Source: DTYU01 sp040756575 (GTDB taxonomy: Bacteria; Bacillota; Desulfotomaculia; Desulfotomaculales; Ammonificaceae). From it: a stretch of 64,000 nt of DNA. Where the stretch lies: NCBI GenBank assembly GCA_040756575.1, contig JBFLYP010000004.1, positions 1 through 64,000 on the forward strand. The letters run 5' to 3'. Every line of letters begins with the position of its first letter. Position 1 is the first letter of the stretch. The position numbers and the translations under genes were made by a program. The notes beneath the pieces are model-generated. The model made no database searches and was not told the origin of the DNA. It saw nothing but the letters and a program-made list of their open reading frames with translations. Below are positions 63,006 through 64,000 of the stretch, piece after piece.

Positions 63006-64000
63006 TTACTCCCATCCCGGGCGCCAGGCGATCGGCAGCCGCCGCCCTGTGCCGAAGGCCTTGGTGGTCACTTTTAGGCCGGGTGCGGCCTGACGGCGTT
63101 TAAACTCCGCCCGGTCCACCATACGGATAACCTTCCGGACCGTTTCCGGTGCGAAGCCTCGTGCTGCAATCTCGTCACCGGAAACATTGTCTTCTATATA
63201 CGCTTTGAGAATGGGATCGAGAATCCTGTATGGCGGCAGGGAGTCTTCATCGCGCTGGCCAGGACGCAGTTCGGCCGAAGGCGCTTTGGTCAGAACATTG
63301 GCAGGGATGATTTCCCGCTCACGGTTAATATACCTTGCCAGCTCATAAACCATCATCTTAGGCACATCGGACAGCACGGACAGCCCCCCGGACATGTCGC
63401 CGTACAGGGTGCAGTAGCCGACGGCCAGCTCCGACTTGTTGCCGGTGCTCAGTACAAGGTGACCTTCCCGGTTCGAAATAAACATGAGAATGTTGCCGCG
63501 GATGCGCGCCTGTACGTTTTCCTCGGCAACGTCGAGCCGGGGTTTGCCTTCGGGGTTGAGGGTTCTTAAGTAAGCTGTGAATACCCCGTCGACCGGGATC
63601 ACCCGCCATTCAATGCCTAAATTACGGGCCAGTTGCTCTGCGTCATGCAGGCTTTCAGGCGAAGAATAGCGAGACGGCATCCCTACTCCCAAAACGTTTT
63701 CCGGACCAAGCGCGGCAGTCGCAAGCGCGGCAACCACGGAGGAGTCCACGCCCCCGCTTAGGCCCACCACTGCACGCTTGAAGCCTGTTTTGCGTAGGTA
63801 ATCACGAATACCAAGGAGTAGGGCGCGGTAAATATCAGAAACATCTTCCTCTACCGCTTCGGGGTTGTTTCCCGGTGGTAGTGTATCGAGGTATACCAGA
63901 ACGAAATCTTCAGCAAACGCCCTCCCCTCAAATACCAATTCGCCACGGGTATTGAGTACGAGGCTTGATCCGTCAAAGATCAGTTCGTCATTGCCGCCAA
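63006..64000 (-). CDS. nadE: Glutamine-dependent NAD+ synthetase, C-terminal part (cut by window end)
   Basis: The minus-strand frame runs past the window end with GGNDELIFDGSSLVLNTRGE, typical of the glutaminase (nitrilase) domain's end. The synthetase domain follows: P-loop VVGLSGGVDSSVVAALA, GVGMPSRYSS, STGNKSELAVGYCTLYGDM and PPYRILDPIL. It makes NAD+ from deamido-NAD+ using glutamine-derived ammonia. It lies upstream of the glnA promoter and is separately transcribed. Confidence 0.95.
   Translation of the reverse strand, partial: GGNDELIFDGSSLVLNTRGELVFEGRAFAEDFVLVYLDTLPPGNNPEAVEEDVSDIYRALLLGIRDYLRKTGFKRAVVGLSGGVDSSVVAALATAALGPENVLGVGMPSRYSSPESLHDAEQLARNLGIEWRVIPVDGVFTAYLRTLNPEGKPRLDVAEENVQARIRGNILMFISNREGHLVLSTGNKSELAVGYCTLYGDMSGGLSVLSDVPKMMVYELARYINREREIIPANVLTKAPSAELRPGQRDEDSLPPYRILDPILKAYIEDNVSGDEIAARGFAPETVRKVIRMVDRAEFKRRQAAPGLKVTTKAFGTGRRLPIAWRPGWE

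Overview
The window comes from a moderately GC-rich anaerobe that looks like a member of the Firmicutes, class Clostridia, close to the Desulfotomaculum/Pelotomaculum group. This is judged from gene content: a CIRCE-controlled groESL, selenocysteine-using formate dehydrogenase, an HdrA-MvhD fusion with a soluble [NiFe] hydrogenase, archaeal-type split glutamate synthase and ANTAR regulators. No rRNA or tRNA gene was found to confirm it.

Layout. 1-6.9 kb: a membrane-protein fragment, metallophosphoesterase, PBP1A, a glutaredoxin-like selenoprotein that an ordinary gene caller would miss, a lipoprotein, TrmO, an SMR transporter and an HD protein. 6.9-11.7 kb: HdrA-MvhD, MvhG and MvhA. 11.8-20.7 kb: housekeeping genes (thrC, cysK, groESL, folate cycloligase) and small unknown genes, including two same-frame ORFs separated by one TGA that may be a new selenoprotein. 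20.7-26.7 kb: NuoE-like, NuoF-like and Sec-containing FdhA, plus FdhD, i.e. an NAD-linked formate dehydrogenase. 27.3-30.6 kb: a two-component system partly bracketed by a ~230 bp repeat. 30.7-40.7 kb: pabB, tsaE-tsaB-rimI-tsaD, thiamine genes (thiD2E-thiC-thiL), a response regulator, a class I amidotransferase and ilvN. 40.9-45.6 kb: a second NuoE/NuoF/FdhA-like set in which serine replaces the catalytic Sec/Cys.

The most remarkable part is 45.7-63 kb, a nitrogen-assimilation island. It holds glnA, a three-gene glutamate synthase (amidotransferase, FMN/Fe-S synthase domain, GXGXG-GltD fusion), a glutamine synthetase paralog that has lost almost all catalytic residues, two synthase-domain paralogs without the Fe-S cysteine motif, a small ferredoxin, a lone NifK-like protein and two ANTAR response regulators. 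Leaders and intergenic gaps on the minus strand repeatedly carry two small hairpins with six-base loops (A or G at position 1, G at position 4). The second hairpin overlaps the 5' arm of an intrinsic terminator. This is the architecture of ANTAR-controlled antitermination. I found it upstream of glnA, the NifK-like gene, ANTAR2, ANTAR1, the dead glutamine synthetase and one synthase paralog. The likely reading is a self-regulating RNA-antitermination regulon for nitrogen, with a glutamine synthetase pseudoenzyme as a possible sensor or partner.

Two dispersed repeat families are also present. One ends in a conserved block that supplies the Shine-Dalgarno sequence of three unrelated genes.
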